From assembly GCF_000428065.1 (NCBI RefSeq), contig NZ_ATZF01000002.1:356674-420673 (forward strand): DNA of 64,000 nt, written 5' to 3'. Position 1 is the stretch's first letter; each line of letters begins with the position of its first letter. A program made the translations under genes and the position numbers. Origin of the DNA: Shimazuella kribbensis DSM 45090 (lineage in GTDB: Bacteria; Bacillota; Bacilli; Thermoactinomycetales; Thermoactinomycetaceae). The notes beneath the pieces were generated by a model. That model did no database searches, was not told where the DNA came from, and saw nothing but the letters and a program-made list of their open reading frames with translations. Positions 31,418-38,707 of the stretch are shown piece by piece.

Positions 31418-31537
31418 CAAAAGGACCTCCCCTCTTACAACAGGCTTAGTATACCAAAAAAAAGGAAGGAATACATCTTAATCTGGCTACATCCAACTTC
31501 TCCCTTTCACAGGCTTCTAAGGAGCAAAAAATAAGAG

Positions 31538-31651
31538 ATGACAAAAAGAAGGAAGATGAGTACAATAGAACACAGGTTCGCTATTCGATACAGGAATCCC
31601 ACCAATTGTAAAAATACAGAGCACAAAAAGTTCACCATGTGGGTCTCCTAA
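31538..31651 (+). CDS. possible 37-residue basic peptide
   Basis: ATG at 31538 (or 31556) opens a frame rich in Lys/Arg (MTKRRKMSTIEHRFAIRY). It stops just before the ribosome site of the next small gene. AAGGAG lies 12 bases upstream, which is long. No family recognised; may be only leader sequence. Confidence 0.25.
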   Translation: MTKRRKMSTIEHRFAIRYRNPTNCKNTEHKKFTMWVS

Positions 31652-31666
31652 AAAGGAGAGTTATTG

Positions 31667-31882
31667 ATGAAATGGTATGATGCTAAGCAAAAATATGGAT
31701 TTGGTTTGTTTCACAGTAATTACAAAAGCAAAGACTACAGTGTAAGAGTCAAGAAGAAAAAAGAAGAACGCGAAATCAAACAATTAGAGCGAGAACAATA
31801 TGAACGAGATATCCAGCAAGCTATGTCGTTAGGTAATAAAGGTAAAAATAAAATCAAAAGCAAACAAGCCTATCCATCTTGA
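31667..31882 (+). CDS. small basic hypothetical protein
   Basis: A 71-residue lysine-rich protein starting MKWYDAKQKYGFGLFHSNYK. The middle is a charged helix (KKKKEEREIKQLEREQYER) and the tail is basic. GGAGAG lies seven bases before the ATG; a TTG one codon earlier is less well placed. It converges with and overlaps the next minus-strand gene by 13 bases. Function unknown. Confidence 0.6.
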   Translation: MKWYDAKQKYGFGLFHSNYKSKDYSVRVKKKKEEREIKQLEREQYERDIQQAMSLGNKGKNKIKSKQAYPS

Positions 31883-32238
31883 TGGGCTTTATTATATGCT
31901 TTGGATTGATCAAGCAGATACATAAATTCTTGACTCATCTCGTTCCAACCTTGATCTTCCATCCAATAAATAACATCAATCATGTATGGCTTTTTATCAG
32001 GATGATCCTCTTGGTAAGCACGATAAATAAGTGATTCCATTCGTGACATCATCTGATAACCAAGTGTCAAACAATCCATATCGTCATCAGCCAAAGGCAG
32101 TACATACTGCAATCGCTTTTTTTCTAGTTCCCACATATGTAAAATACGTTGTTTGGTAAAGCTCAAATGATAATCCCCATCCTTAAGTGATTTATTCATC
32201 CGATTATTATCCATTTTTATATTTATTTGAAGACTCAA
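31870..32238 (-). CDS. hypothetical protein, paralog of the gene at 63052
   Basis: About 100-120 residues. The conserved core runs FTKQRILHMWELEKKRLQYV, LTLGYQMMSRM, YQEDHPDKKPYMIDVIYWM and GWNEMSQEF. The protein at 63052-63363 has the same blocks in the same order, so the two are paralogs about 31 kb apart. No catalytic motif, TM or signal peptide; predicted helical. The true start is uncertain (several in-frame ATGs between 32238 and about 32190, none with a clear ribosome site). Family not recognised. Confidence 0.6.
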   Translation of the reverse strand: MSLQINIKMDNNRMNKSLKDGDYHLSFTKQRILHMWELEKKRLQYVLPLADDDMDCLTLGYQMMSRMESLIYRAYQEDHPDKKPYMIDVIYWMEDQGWNEMSQEFMYLLDQSKAYNKAHQDG

Positions 32239-32287
32239 ACGAATTTCTTTGCCCCATACTCAAATATTGTAGCACAAATTAGAATTT

Positions 32288-32404
32288 ATGAATAAAAAGG
32301 AAATTAGACAGGAGATCTTCGTATATTCCATTCATAACAAACTTCTTATCATAGAAGAAAGTAAAAAAACGATAAAAGAGTTATCTCCATTATCTCAAAA
32401 TTAA
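32288..32404 (+). CDS. possible 38-residue peptide
   Basis: ATG-initiated frame MNKKEIRQEIFVYSIHNKLL, ending LSPLSQN directly before a good terminator. No ribosome site is visible, so translation is doubtful. The tail faintly recalls the end of Spo0E-like phosphatases but lacks the SQxLD motif; I do not assign it. Confidence 0.25.
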   Translation: MNKKEIRQEIFVYSIHNKLLIIEESKKTIKELSPLSQN

Positions 32405-32447
32405 AACCGCCTTAAAAGCCAAATCGGCTAATAAAGGCGGTTATTTA
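32403..32447 (+). terminator. terminator upstream of the first G+C-rich cassette
   Basis: AAACCGCCTT pairs with AAGGCGGTT, with an inner AGCC/GGCT stem, followed by ATTTATCG. Marks the edge between local sequence and the G+C-rich cassette starting about 32470. Confidence 0.6.
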
Positions 32448-32474
32448 TCGTTTATTCATTATTTACATTTGGGT

Positions 32475-32502
32475 GCCGGTCACAGATTGCTCTGCGACCG
32501 GC
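32475..32502 (-). terminator. hairpin ending G+C-rich cassette 1
   Basis: GCCGGTCaCAGA pairs with TCTGcGACCGGC around TTGC. Strong G+C stem with no T-run, as is common for phage or actinobacterial terminators. Confidence 0.6.
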
Positions 32503-32549
32503 GCTCCAGTTATCCTGGACGGATCTCGACTAGTTGGTAGCTAGGAGAT

Positions 32550-32731
32550 CTACTTCACGACAGTCCCACCGTAGGTGGGAGACGCCGACGGAGCCTTCGT
32601 CTCCGCGTTCGGCTGCCCCGTGATCGCCGGCGTAGCGGGCTGCGGTGCCGGCTCGGTGAGCGGGACGTTGGTGGCACCTGCGGGAGGGGACCGGACATGT
32701 CGATCGCGGAACCGCCGTTGAAACCAGCCAT
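32550..32731 (-). pseudogene. small Pro/Ala-rich protein gene with a one-base frameshift (G+C-rich cassette 1)
   Basis: ATG at 32731 follows AGGAGATGAATCC. The frame reads MAGFNGGSAIDMSGP and then goes out of frame at a C run (GGTCCCCTCCC). Adding one C restores a 60-residue protein ending TYGGTVVK at the TAG at 32550-32552, rich in Pro, Ala and Thr. Codon choice is strongly G+C-rich, unlike every neighbour, and a G+C hairpin follows. The source looks high-G+C (actinobacterial or phage). No function recognised. The shift may be decay or a homopolymer read error. Confidence 0.6.
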
Positions 32732-32757
32732 GGATTCATCTCCTGAAGGTATGATGC

Positions 32758-32769
32758 GAACATTTGTTC
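32758..32769 (-). promoter_or_regulatory. LexA-like (SOS) operator before cassette 1
   Basis: GAACATTTGTTC, a perfect GAAC-N4-GTTC palindrome inside CGAACATTTGTTCA, close to the Bacillus LexA consensus CGAACATATGTTCG. It lies about 27 bases before the cassette 1 start codon, between a possible TATAGT -10 and the ribosome site. Confidence 0.5.
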
Positions 32770-33068
32770 ACATCGAGTAATTTTACTATAACAATACTTC
32801 AAAGCTTTTGAGAAGAGCTCTGAATAAATATGTAATTTTCAATCAATTAATTAGAATTTGCTTTTTCACCTCTGTCTTGAAAATTCCTCACACTGATTAA
32901 TCCAACCATGCTTATGCATTAGTGACTACCTTCCTTTAGCAAGACAGACTTGATCATAAAACATTATAATTTTTGGAAAAGGTAGCATTTCTACAAAATT
33001 GCCCGTATAATCATAATTAAGACAAGTATTGGTCGCCGAAAGGCACACGGAAAGGTCGAGGTCCCATC

Positions 33069-33458
33069 ATGATTGGTGCCATTCTCTTCGCTCTCATCCC
33101 CCTGCTCCCGCAGCGTGAGATCGATGAAAATGACGACCAGCTCAAGTCCGCCTGCAACGAGGCGTTCTTCCAGCTGACTCAGACGGTTGACCTCCCGTTC
33201 CGCGGAGAGATCGACGGCAAGTACTACTACGAAAAGGGTCAGATGACACTTCGCGCTCAGCTCGAATACATCGTGAACTACGTGTTCCAGCAGCGCATGC
33301 ACCCGGAAGAAGCGGCTCAGCTCATCGAGCGCAACGAGAAGCTCTTCTCGGCGCTTCACGTCATCAACGACCGACTGCAGGCCATGCCTGTGATCACCCC
33401 CGCTCCCACCACTCCCTCCGGAGAGGTGAGCAGCAGGATCCGTGACATCTTCGGATAA
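33069..33458 (+). CDS. hypothetical protein of high-G+C origin (cassette 2)
   Basis: A 129-residue protein with G+C-rich codons, in contrast to the A+T-rich flanks. The first 15 residues are hydrophobic (MIGAILFALIPLLPQ), the middle is acidic and helical (EYIVNYVFQQRMHPEEAAQLIERNE is split helix), and the tail is Pro/Thr-rich. GAGGT lies six bases before the ATG. It is followed by a very strong hairpin. No domain recognised; composition and one-gene layout suggest a phage moron-like unit, which is inference. Confidence 0.6.
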   Translation: MIGAILFALIPLLPQREIDENDDQLKSACNEAFFQLTQTVDLPFRGEIDGKYYYEKGQMTLRAQLEYIVNYVFQQRMHPEEAAQLIERNEKLFSALHVINDRLQAMPVITPAPTTPSGEVSSRIRDIFG

Positions 33459-33473
33459 CACTGGATCTATGGT

Positions 33474-33513
33474 CGCCCGAGCATCGTACATCACGTACGA
33501 AGCTTGGGCGCCG
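33474..33513 (+). terminator. hairpin ending G+C-rich cassette 2
   Basis: CGCCCgAGCaTCGTA pairs with TACGA-aGCTtGGGCG over about 14 pairs. No T-run. The next gene's ribosome site (AAGGAGG) starts nine bases further on. Confidence 0.6.
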
Positions 33514-33536
33514 CGCATTTTAAGGAGGTTTTTCCC

Positions 33537-33953
33537 TTGAACGTACATTTTGCTACTGAACATCAATACATCTTTTCTCATCACCATATCCAGCATGTCC
33601 TTCTCATCTGGGACAAAGAAACACGAAAAGATATATATATAGTAGAAACAGAAACACCCGATACACTCACCCTCCGGTATCCAGGGGAAACATATCGGGA
33701 ACGTATATTGGATGAACTTGAACCTTACTTCTTTCAAGTCCTTTTGTCAGAGGATCAAAAGGAAATACCTGTTATACTTGGAGCAACTTTTGCTTTTCAC
33801 GATCAAACTGTCGGTATGTATTATACGAAAAAAGAGATAAACAGCATCCCTTATTTCTTCTTTTTGAGAGAAAGCGAACTCATGGATATTCCAGAGCAAT
33901 CATATGGACAAGTCATTCAACAATTCCGATCTACTCATCCACATATGCTATAG
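33537..33953 (+). CDS. hypothetical protein (138 residues), possibly two repeated small beta domains
   Basis: Starts at TTG 33537, eight bases after AAGGAGG; the frame open from 33504 crosses the hairpin and is not used. The protein has local A+T-rich codon use. Two halves each read as a beta-rich unit ending in an acidic Tyr/Phe-rich strand (KDIYIVETETPDTLTLRYPG; IPYFFFLRESE), faintly like DUF1292 proteins. That similarity is tentative. It converges with the TPR gene, overlapping by 6 bases. Confidence 0.55.
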   Translation: MNVHFATEHQYIFSHHHIQHVLLIWDKETRKDIYIVETETPDTLTLRYPGETYRERILDELEPYFFQVLLSEDQKEIPVILGATFAFHDQTVGMYYTKKEINSIPYFFFLRESELMDIPEQSYGQVIQQFRSTHPHML

Positions 33954-34559
33954 ACTGGGCGTACTTCCCTCATCTTCTTTGATAATGTGAGTTAAAACGA
34001 TCGCGGTCTCTGTTGCCAAAACGAGGGAAGGATTGTTTTTCTTTTTTCGCAGTTCTAACGCTTCTTCGAACCGAAGGATCGCATTTTCAAACTCCCCTAA
34101 CTCCAGTAAACATTTCCCCATATGTTGTAAGGCAAAATCCCGGTACTTCTCTAAGTCTTTGTAACTGCTTATCGCTAGCGCTTGTTCAAAACAAGCAAGA
34201 GCAGCTTCATGTCTTTCATCGTATTTAAAAGCTTCACCAAGCCGAATAAGAGCACGAAGTTCTCCTTGTAAATCTTCTTCTTGTTTCGTTAAATCCAGTG
34301 CTTTTTCCAAATACTGAACCGCTTTTGTCGTTTGGTACAATACCCGATAACCATTACCTAAATAACTGTATAGGTAAATCAGTACTTGGGGATCCACTTT
34401 TGGTTCTTGCAATATTTGCCGTAAATATGTATTGGCTTCCTCTATTACTGCCTTTAATTCTTCTTCATCTACTGGTTGTTCTCGCAGAAATTGTGAAGGA
34501 TTGTATTGCATATAATGTGATAAGTTAGGCAGTTTTTCTTTCAGTTTGGATAATTTCAT
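33948..34559 (-). CDS. TPR-repeat protein
   Basis: A 203-residue cytosolic helical protein with at least three tetratricopeptide-like repeats (YSYLGNGYRVLYQTTKAVQYLEKAL; RLGEAFKYDERHEAALACFEQAL; HMGKCLLELGEFENAILRFEEAL are split motifs with the typical G/A/Y/F spacing). No catalytic domain. TPR arrays mediate protein contacts; in Bacillales similar short proteins accompany Rap/PlcR-type or glycosyltransferase systems, but no partner is evident here. Confidence 0.75.
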   Translation of the reverse strand: MKLSKLKEKLPNLSHYMQYNPSQFLREQPVDEEELKAVIEEANTYLRQILQEPKVDPQVLIYLYSYLGNGYRVLYQTTKAVQYLEKALDLTKQEEDLQGELRALIRLGEAFKYDERHEAALACFEQALAISSYKDLEKYRDFALQHMGKCLLELGEFENAILRFEEALELRKKKNNPSLVLATETAIVLTHIIKEDEGSTPSL

Positions 34560-34665
34560 TTTTTGACCCCTTCCCCTCTTTATTATAGCACGAATATGGG
34601 TGACCTTACCTTATTAGGAAGCATAAACATAGGAAGGAAAACCAGTCAGAGAGGAGCTTTTGGGC

Positions 34666-34752
34666 ATGATATCCATCAGTTTCTTTATGATTGTAAAAAA
34701 TGAAGAAAAGGTAATTCACTTTGTTTGGAATCTTCAAAGAGATTTAGTGTGA
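34666..34752 (+). pseudogene. N-terminal remnant of a family 2 glycosyltransferase
   Basis: A 28-codon frame with a good ribosome site (AGGAG, nine bases) reading MISISFFMIVKNEEKVIHF. This is the typical start of GT-A glycosyltransferases of the MIVKNEE type; after LQRDLV it hits TGA and the expected DxD region is absent. It lies beside a TPR gene and a RmlD-like gene, so a sugar-related locus may once have stood here. Confidence 0.5.
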
Positions 34753-34805
34753 AGTGTCCAATCGTCTCCATTCTATCGCATACGTCCCCTCTTATCCCAC
34801 ACATC

Positions 34806-35627
34806 TTAATTTAGCAAGTAAGAGATAATATCTTTATTTGTAACTCGTAAAGATGCTGGAATATCCTCACGATTAGAATGCAGACAAAAATAAAAATTTT
34901 CGGCTTTATCCTGGTATAAATGGTTTTGTAAAATATTTTTTTCATTCGAAAATCCACTTATGATTTGTCTATAAAATTCTTCCTGAGTTACCATATCCAT
35001 TGAACTTAAGTGAAATGTTCCTTTTAGCTCTTTTTCCATAATATAACGTAGTTGTTTTGCTAGAAGTGCATCTGAAAGATTATTACATACAAGATTGCTA
35101 TATACATCTATTTCTTTATTCTCTTTTATACTTTCTTTGATTAAGTTCAATCTAGGAGAAGTTTTTCCCCATATTGCGGGGATTCGAATGATTATCACTT
35201 GCTCATCCAAAATTTCTTTCAGCATATTTTCGCATTTTATTTTAAATTTCCCATAATCTGATTCAGCAATAGGTGTATCTGTTTCTGTGTGAGGCCTTGA
35301 AAAATCCCCATCAAATACATTTGTGGTAGAAAAATAATACAAACGGCTACTCGTATTTCTTAACACCTTCACTAACTCTTTATGAAATCTAAATTGATTG
35401 TCAAAATCCCCTCTTAAGCAAGAAATCACAAAGTCGGGTTTTATTACTTGTATCATTTCTTTCATCTTCTCAATTTGCTGAACATCTAACTGGAATTGAT
35501 GATCGAAGGGGAGACTGGATAACGAAGAAGAAGAGTATGTTCCATATAATTTATACCCGTCTTTCCATTCATGGATTAAAGCACTACCTACAAGCCCGCT
35601 TGCACCAAGAACAAGGACCTTACCCAT
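34806..35627 (-). CDS. RmlD-like NAD(P)-dependent sugar-nucleotide reductase (SDR)
   Basis: A 273-residue extended-SDR protein. The Rossmann motif VLVLGASGLVGSALIHEW is at residues 4-21; RLYYFSTTNVFDGD supplies the conserved Ser/Thr, and ESDYGKFKIKCENML holds the YxxxK catalytic pair. The length and order resemble dTDP-4-dehydrorhamnose reductase, but the other rml genes are absent and substrate is not clear. It stands alone; about 500 bases of A+T-rich sequence lie upstream. Confidence 0.75.
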   Translation of the reverse strand: MGKVLVLGASGLVGSALIHEWKDGYKLYGTYSSSSLSSLPFDHQFQLDVQQIEKMKEMIQVIKPDFVISCLRGDFDNQFRFHKELVKVLRNTSSRLYYFSTTNVFDGDFSRPHTETDTPIAESDYGKFKIKCENMLKEILDEQVIIIRIPAIWGKTSPRLNLIKESIKENKEIDVYSNLVCNNLSDALLAKQLRYIMEKELKGTFHLSSMDMVTQEEFYRQIISGFSNEKNILQNHLYQDKAENFYFCLHSNREDIPASLRVTNKDIISYLLN

Positions 35628-36124
35628 AATTCCTCCTCTTTAACATAGGTATCTGCCATTCAATTAAAAATAACACCTGCTAGTCTCAAATAGGGAGGCA
35701 ATTTTTTTGGTTATTACTTTCCCTTGAGATCATCGATTTAAATTATATCGATTAACTGCATTTTACCAAAACAATAACTATAATCCTGAAAAACGATTAA
35801 TTCATATTATTTAGAATCACATCACATAAAACTTCGTAAAATGTAACTTCTACGAAATATGAACCACAAAGTAGATTCAACTACCAGTAATTTTTAAATA
35901 AATTTTTCTGTTCCGCTGTCCTTCAAAGTATCTTATATTAATTCTCTCAACTTCATTGGGACATTTCCGAAATTTCATGCAGTTTTGATGCCTATTGGCT
36001 TCGAGAGGATTTTTATTAACATGCAAAAAAAAAATAATTATCTTAATGTTTTTGTCACGCTTCTTTTCACCATTTTTCATTACAATGAAGATATTCCCAT
36101 CAAGGGAGGAAAGGGGTTTTTACA
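35628..36124. other. A+T-rich intergenic region, nothing assignable
   Basis: Between the divergent RmlD-like and CAP-domain genes. A minus-strand frame at 35877-36080 has no ribosome site and an unlikely composition. Presumably holds the two promoters; the GGGAGGAAAGGGG site of the CAP gene lies at its right end. Confidence 0.6.
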
Positions 36125-36622
36125 TTGAATCGATTCTTTTCCTTTTTGTTTGTTTTTTCTTTGATCGGCAGTTTATTCTCTTTAAACCCTATCACTTATG
36201 CACAAGAAGATACCAAAACTTCTACCTACACTGTATCCCCCTTTGAACAAGAAGTATTTGATCTAGTAAATGAAGAACGAAAAAAACAGAATGTAAAACC
36301 ACTTATTTTGAGTTTAAAAGTGAGTAAACTAGCACGTGAAAAGTCAGAGGATATGCGGGATAAAGATTATTTTGACCATCATTCACCCACTTACGGAGAT
36401 CCTTGTGAACATATGAAAAAACAAGGAGTTGGCAACGGTTATTGTGGAGAAAACATCGCAGCGGGAAGTGCTACTCCCAAAGAAGTGATGGAACGTTGGA
36501 TGAAAAGCGAGGGTCATCGAGCGAATATTTTAAATAAAAACTATACGCATATTGGTGTTGGGTATGCAAAAGGTGGAAGATACGGCACCTACTGGACTCA
36601 ACAATTTTATGGTGAGCAGTGA
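36125..36622 (+). CDS. secreted CAP/SCP-domain protein (YkwD-like)
   Basis: A 165-residue exported protein. The signal peptide (MNRFFSFLFVFSLIGSLF to YAQ) is followed by a CAP domain: FEQEVFDLVNEERKKQNVKPL, KLAREKSEDMRDKDYFDHHSP, GENIAAGS, WMKSEGHRANILNKNYTHIGVG and YWTQQFYG. The conserved His and Glu of the CAP cavity are present. Bacterial CAP proteins are found at the envelope and in spores (YkwD, SafA-associated types); the biochemical role is unsettled. Start TTG 36125. Confidence 0.88.
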   Translation: MNRFFSFLFVFSLIGSLFSLNPITYAQEDTKTSTYTVSPFEQEVFDLVNEERKKQNVKPLILSLKVSKLAREKSEDMRDKDYFDHHSPTYGDPCEHMKKQGVGNGYCGENIAAGSATPKEVMERWMKSEGHRANILNKNYTHIGVGYAKGGRYGTYWTQQFYGEQ

Positions 36623-36642
36623 TTCTTTCACTGCTTTTTTTA
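36613..36642 (+). terminator. terminator of the CAP gene
   Basis: GCAGTG pairs with TCACTGC-type arm around ATTCTT, followed by TTTTTTT. Confidence 0.85.
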
Positions 36643-36667
36643 TGCAGATAAAAGGAAAATGCAGTGC

Positions 36668-36691
36668 GGGGTACCTGCGAACAGGTACCCC
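36668..36691 (-). terminator. hairpin ending the Nudix cassette (cassette 3)
   Basis: GGGGTACCTG pairs perfectly with CAGGTACCCC around a TTCG tetraloop when read on the minus strand. Very stable, no long T-run (CATTTTCC follows). Confidence 0.65.
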
Positions 36692-36697
36692 GGGTGA

Positions 36698-37340
36698 TCA
36701 CGAAGATGACATGGCTCGCAACAGGTAACAGCAAAGACTGTGGTGAGTCTTTACGCAACCTGTCTTCCCAAGAGCTTCGGAAAGAGGAACGACAAGGACT
36801 TGAGTCCGTTCCCCTTCTTCCGCTTCACCCCCAAAACGGTTGTGCAGTGCCTCCAGGGCTTACGAGGAGCGGACGATATACCAAGCGCTCGGGTTTGCTC
36901 CACTTGATCTTGTGGCCTAGTTCTTCATCGACCTCACGAAGAGCGGCGATGCTGACTTCCTCTCCTGTATCCACCATCCCTGAGGGATTGGAGATACAGA
37001 TCGACGCACCAGGTACACGAGGTTGCATCACGAAAACGACATATTCCTCCCCTTCGCACTGAAGGATCGCAAGAGTGTCGACCGTGTCACCCCGCAGGTG
37101 AGCTGCAATGGGAGGGAGCTCTGTCCCATCTGGATCAACCGCCCAAGCCGATAGATAGATCATCTTCGGCTCAGTCGGCTTCCCCCACTGAAGAACGTGA
37201 TGAATGTCCACCTTCCTGACATTCATTCCTGCCGTATCCATGCGCTCTACCCACTGGGTGAACAGAGCTGATCGTCGCACCTCTTCTTCTGTAATATTTG
37301 TTACACCTGGACCGAGAGTAACGATGATTTCTTGAGACAT
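36698..37340 (-). pseudogene. Nudix hydrolase gene with a one-base frameshift (G+C-rich cassette 3)
   Basis: A Nudix-type protein with G+C-rich codons. The Nudix box GMVDTGEEVSIAALREVDEELG (given here as the G-x5-E-x7-REVxEELG pattern) is complete, so the catalytic Glu residues are present. The frame ends at TGA 36825, right after PFWG at a G run. Removing one G continues with EAEEGERTQVLVVPLSEALG to a TGA at 36698, a plausible full C-terminus of about 213 residues in total. ADP-sugar or NDP-sugar hydrolysis is the usual activity of this subgroup; not provable here. AGAAGG precedes the ATG at 37340. Confidence 0.7.
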
Positions 37341-37558
37341 GATGGCCTTCTGTGAGTGTGTCGTGATCGAACAACTCCATTACTACAATCATCTTTCATA
37401 GAATGACTTTTCCATATAAATGACTGAATTCATTAAAATAATAGAATATAGAGGAGAAAATAAGCTTGAAATCTAATTAAGTATAGTATCCAAGTTATTG
37501 ATCATAATGTTGTCAGAAATTATGTAACTTGTATTCCCCAAAGAAAGCTTAACCTTCT

Positions 37559-37573
37559 GCGACCAAAGTCTTA
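37559..37573 (+). promoter_or_regulatory. possible LiaR-type operator upstream of the LiaI/LiaH-like pair
   Basis: GCGACCAAAGTCTTA, an inverted GAC-N4-GTC repeat, 85-100 bases before the LiaI-like start. It resembles what I recall of the LiaR site before B. subtilis liaIH (CGAC...GTCTTA). A -10-like TATGCT lies at 37620-37625 without a good -35, fitting an activator-dependent promoter. Confidence 0.35.
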
Positions 37574-37656
37574 GATAAAGATAAACCTTTGGATCGTTTT
37601 TCATCCTTTCGATCTGCCGTATGCTAATACCAACACAACAAAAGGAGGGAAACAAC

Positions 37657-38031
37657 ATGAAGAAGTTTGCAGGAATCAGCCTTTTGATTATCGGTGCCAT
37701 TGTATTGCTCTGCCAATTTGGACATTTATTCCTCTTGGTACTCATGGCAGGTCTTGCATTTATTGGTGCTAGAAAATTAAAACACGCACGTACCAAGCAA
37801 GAAAGAAATATCGCTTATCTCTTTTTCGGAATAGCAGCATTATGCGGTTTGTTTAATATACCGTTTCTACTTACGCTGCTGATCAGCGGTGCTTTCCTTT
37901 ATGTTGGTTGGAAACTAATCGACCAACCCACCAGCGAAGTTTTTGCTACATCAACAGCAACCAAGCCTTCATTCGACAAAAGCTTTGACGCGGATTGGCA
38001 AGCATTTGTAAATAAAAATAAAAACAACTAA
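37657..38031 (+). CDS. LiaI-like small membrane protein
   Basis: A 124-residue integral membrane protein with three to four hydrophobic segments (GISLLIIGAIVLLCQF; LFLLVLMAGLAFIGA; LLTLLISGAFLYVGW) and a soluble tail ending DADWQAFVNKNKNN. Starts at ATG 37657 after AAAAGGAGGG. It lies directly before a PspA/LiaH-like gene, the B. subtilis liaI-liaH layout, in which LiaI anchors LiaH at the membrane under envelope stress. Sequence similarity to LiaI itself is loose, so the call leans on context. Confidence 0.7.
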   Translation: MKKFAGISLLIIGAIVLLCQFGHLFLLVLMAGLAFIGARKLKHARTKQERNIAYLFFGIAALCGLFNIPFLLTLLISGAFLYVGWKLIDQPTSEVFATSTATKPSFDKSFDADWQAFVNKNKNN

Positions 38032-38058
38032 GGGTTATACTTGAAGGGAGAGAAAGAA

Positions 38059-38673
38059 ATGGGACGTTTTCGTCGGTTTTTTAAATCCACGTATCGACAG
38101 GTGATGAGTGATATAGAAAATCCAGAATCCATGTTGAAACAGTATTTAAAAGAGATGGAGAAAGAAATTATTGTTGTCAAAGATGTGATTAGCAAACAGA
38201 TTGGATACTTACAAAACTTTGAAAATCAACATAAAGAAGCACAATTATTAGTAATCAAACGTGAAAAGCAGGCAGAAATAGCAGCTAAAGCAGGAGAAGA
38301 TGCATTAGCAAAGAAAGCGACTGCTGAAAAAATACACTACCAAGCAAAGATTGAAGAGTATGCGACCTATATTCAAGAAACAGAAACAGGCATTGCAGAT
38401 TTAAAAGAAAAACTCTATACCTTAGAGCGTGAGTATCTCAACTTAGTGGATAAGAAAAATAGTTTAATTGCTCGAATAAGCCGTGCCAAAGCACAAAATA
38501 GCATTGATCAAACCCTACAGTCTCTTCAATCAGAAGAAATCTTAAATGATTTTCAAAGAATCCATGATGAGATTAACCATCTAAGTGGACAAAAAGAAGT
38601 GACCAAACCAAATGAAATCGATGAATTAGATGAAATTGACTTGCGTATTAGCAAATTAAAAGCATCTGAATAG
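38059..38673 (+). CDS. PspA/LiaH family phage-shock protein
   Basis: A 204-residue coiled-coil protein starting MGRFRRFFKSTYRQVMSDIENP, with the PspA/IM30 hallmark of a short amphipathic N-terminal helix, then ESMLKQYLKEMEKEI and long coiled coils (KREKQAEIAAKAGEDALAKK). PspA/LiaH oligomers stabilise damaged membranes. The C-terminus ends IDLRISKLKASE. The liaF-liaS-liaR genes do not follow; a terminator lies just after the stop. Confidence 0.87.
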   Translation: MGRFRRFFKSTYRQVMSDIENPESMLKQYLKEMEKEIIVVKDVISKQIGYLQNFENQHKEAQLLVIKREKQAEIAAKAGEDALAKKATAEKIHYQAKIEEYATYIQETETGIADLKEKLYTLEREYLNLVDKKNSLIARISRAKAQNSIDQTLQSLQSEEILNDFQRIHDEINHLSGQKEVTKPNEIDELDEIDLRISKLKASE

Positions 38674-38707
38674 CAAAAAAAGCAGAGATAATCTCCTCTG
38701 CTTTTTG
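38672..38707. terminator. bidirectional terminator after the LiaH-like gene
   Basis: AAAAAGCAGAG pairs with CTCTGCTTTTT; serves the plus-strand pair and the convergent minus-strand membrane protein gene. Confidence 0.85.

Noticed and set aside
32288..32404. Spo0E-like phosphatase
   Set aside because: The SQxLD signature is missing and there is no ribosome site; similarity is too faint to name.
32530..32802. 90-residue minus-strand frame over cassette 1
   Set aside because: It uses the wrong frame after the C run and starts in A+T-rich leader; the stitched 60-residue product is more coherent.
32991..33737. 248-residue minus-strand frame opposite cassette 2
   Set aside because: Shadow of the plus-strand genes at 33069 and 33537; no ribosome site, and it crosses a strong hairpin.
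35877..36080. 67-residue minus-strand frame
   Set aside because: No ribosome site, extreme Lys/Asn/Ile bias, no family resemblance.
36664..37062. Plus-strand frame opposite the Nudix gene
   Set aside because: G+C-rich antisense shadow with an unlikely composition.
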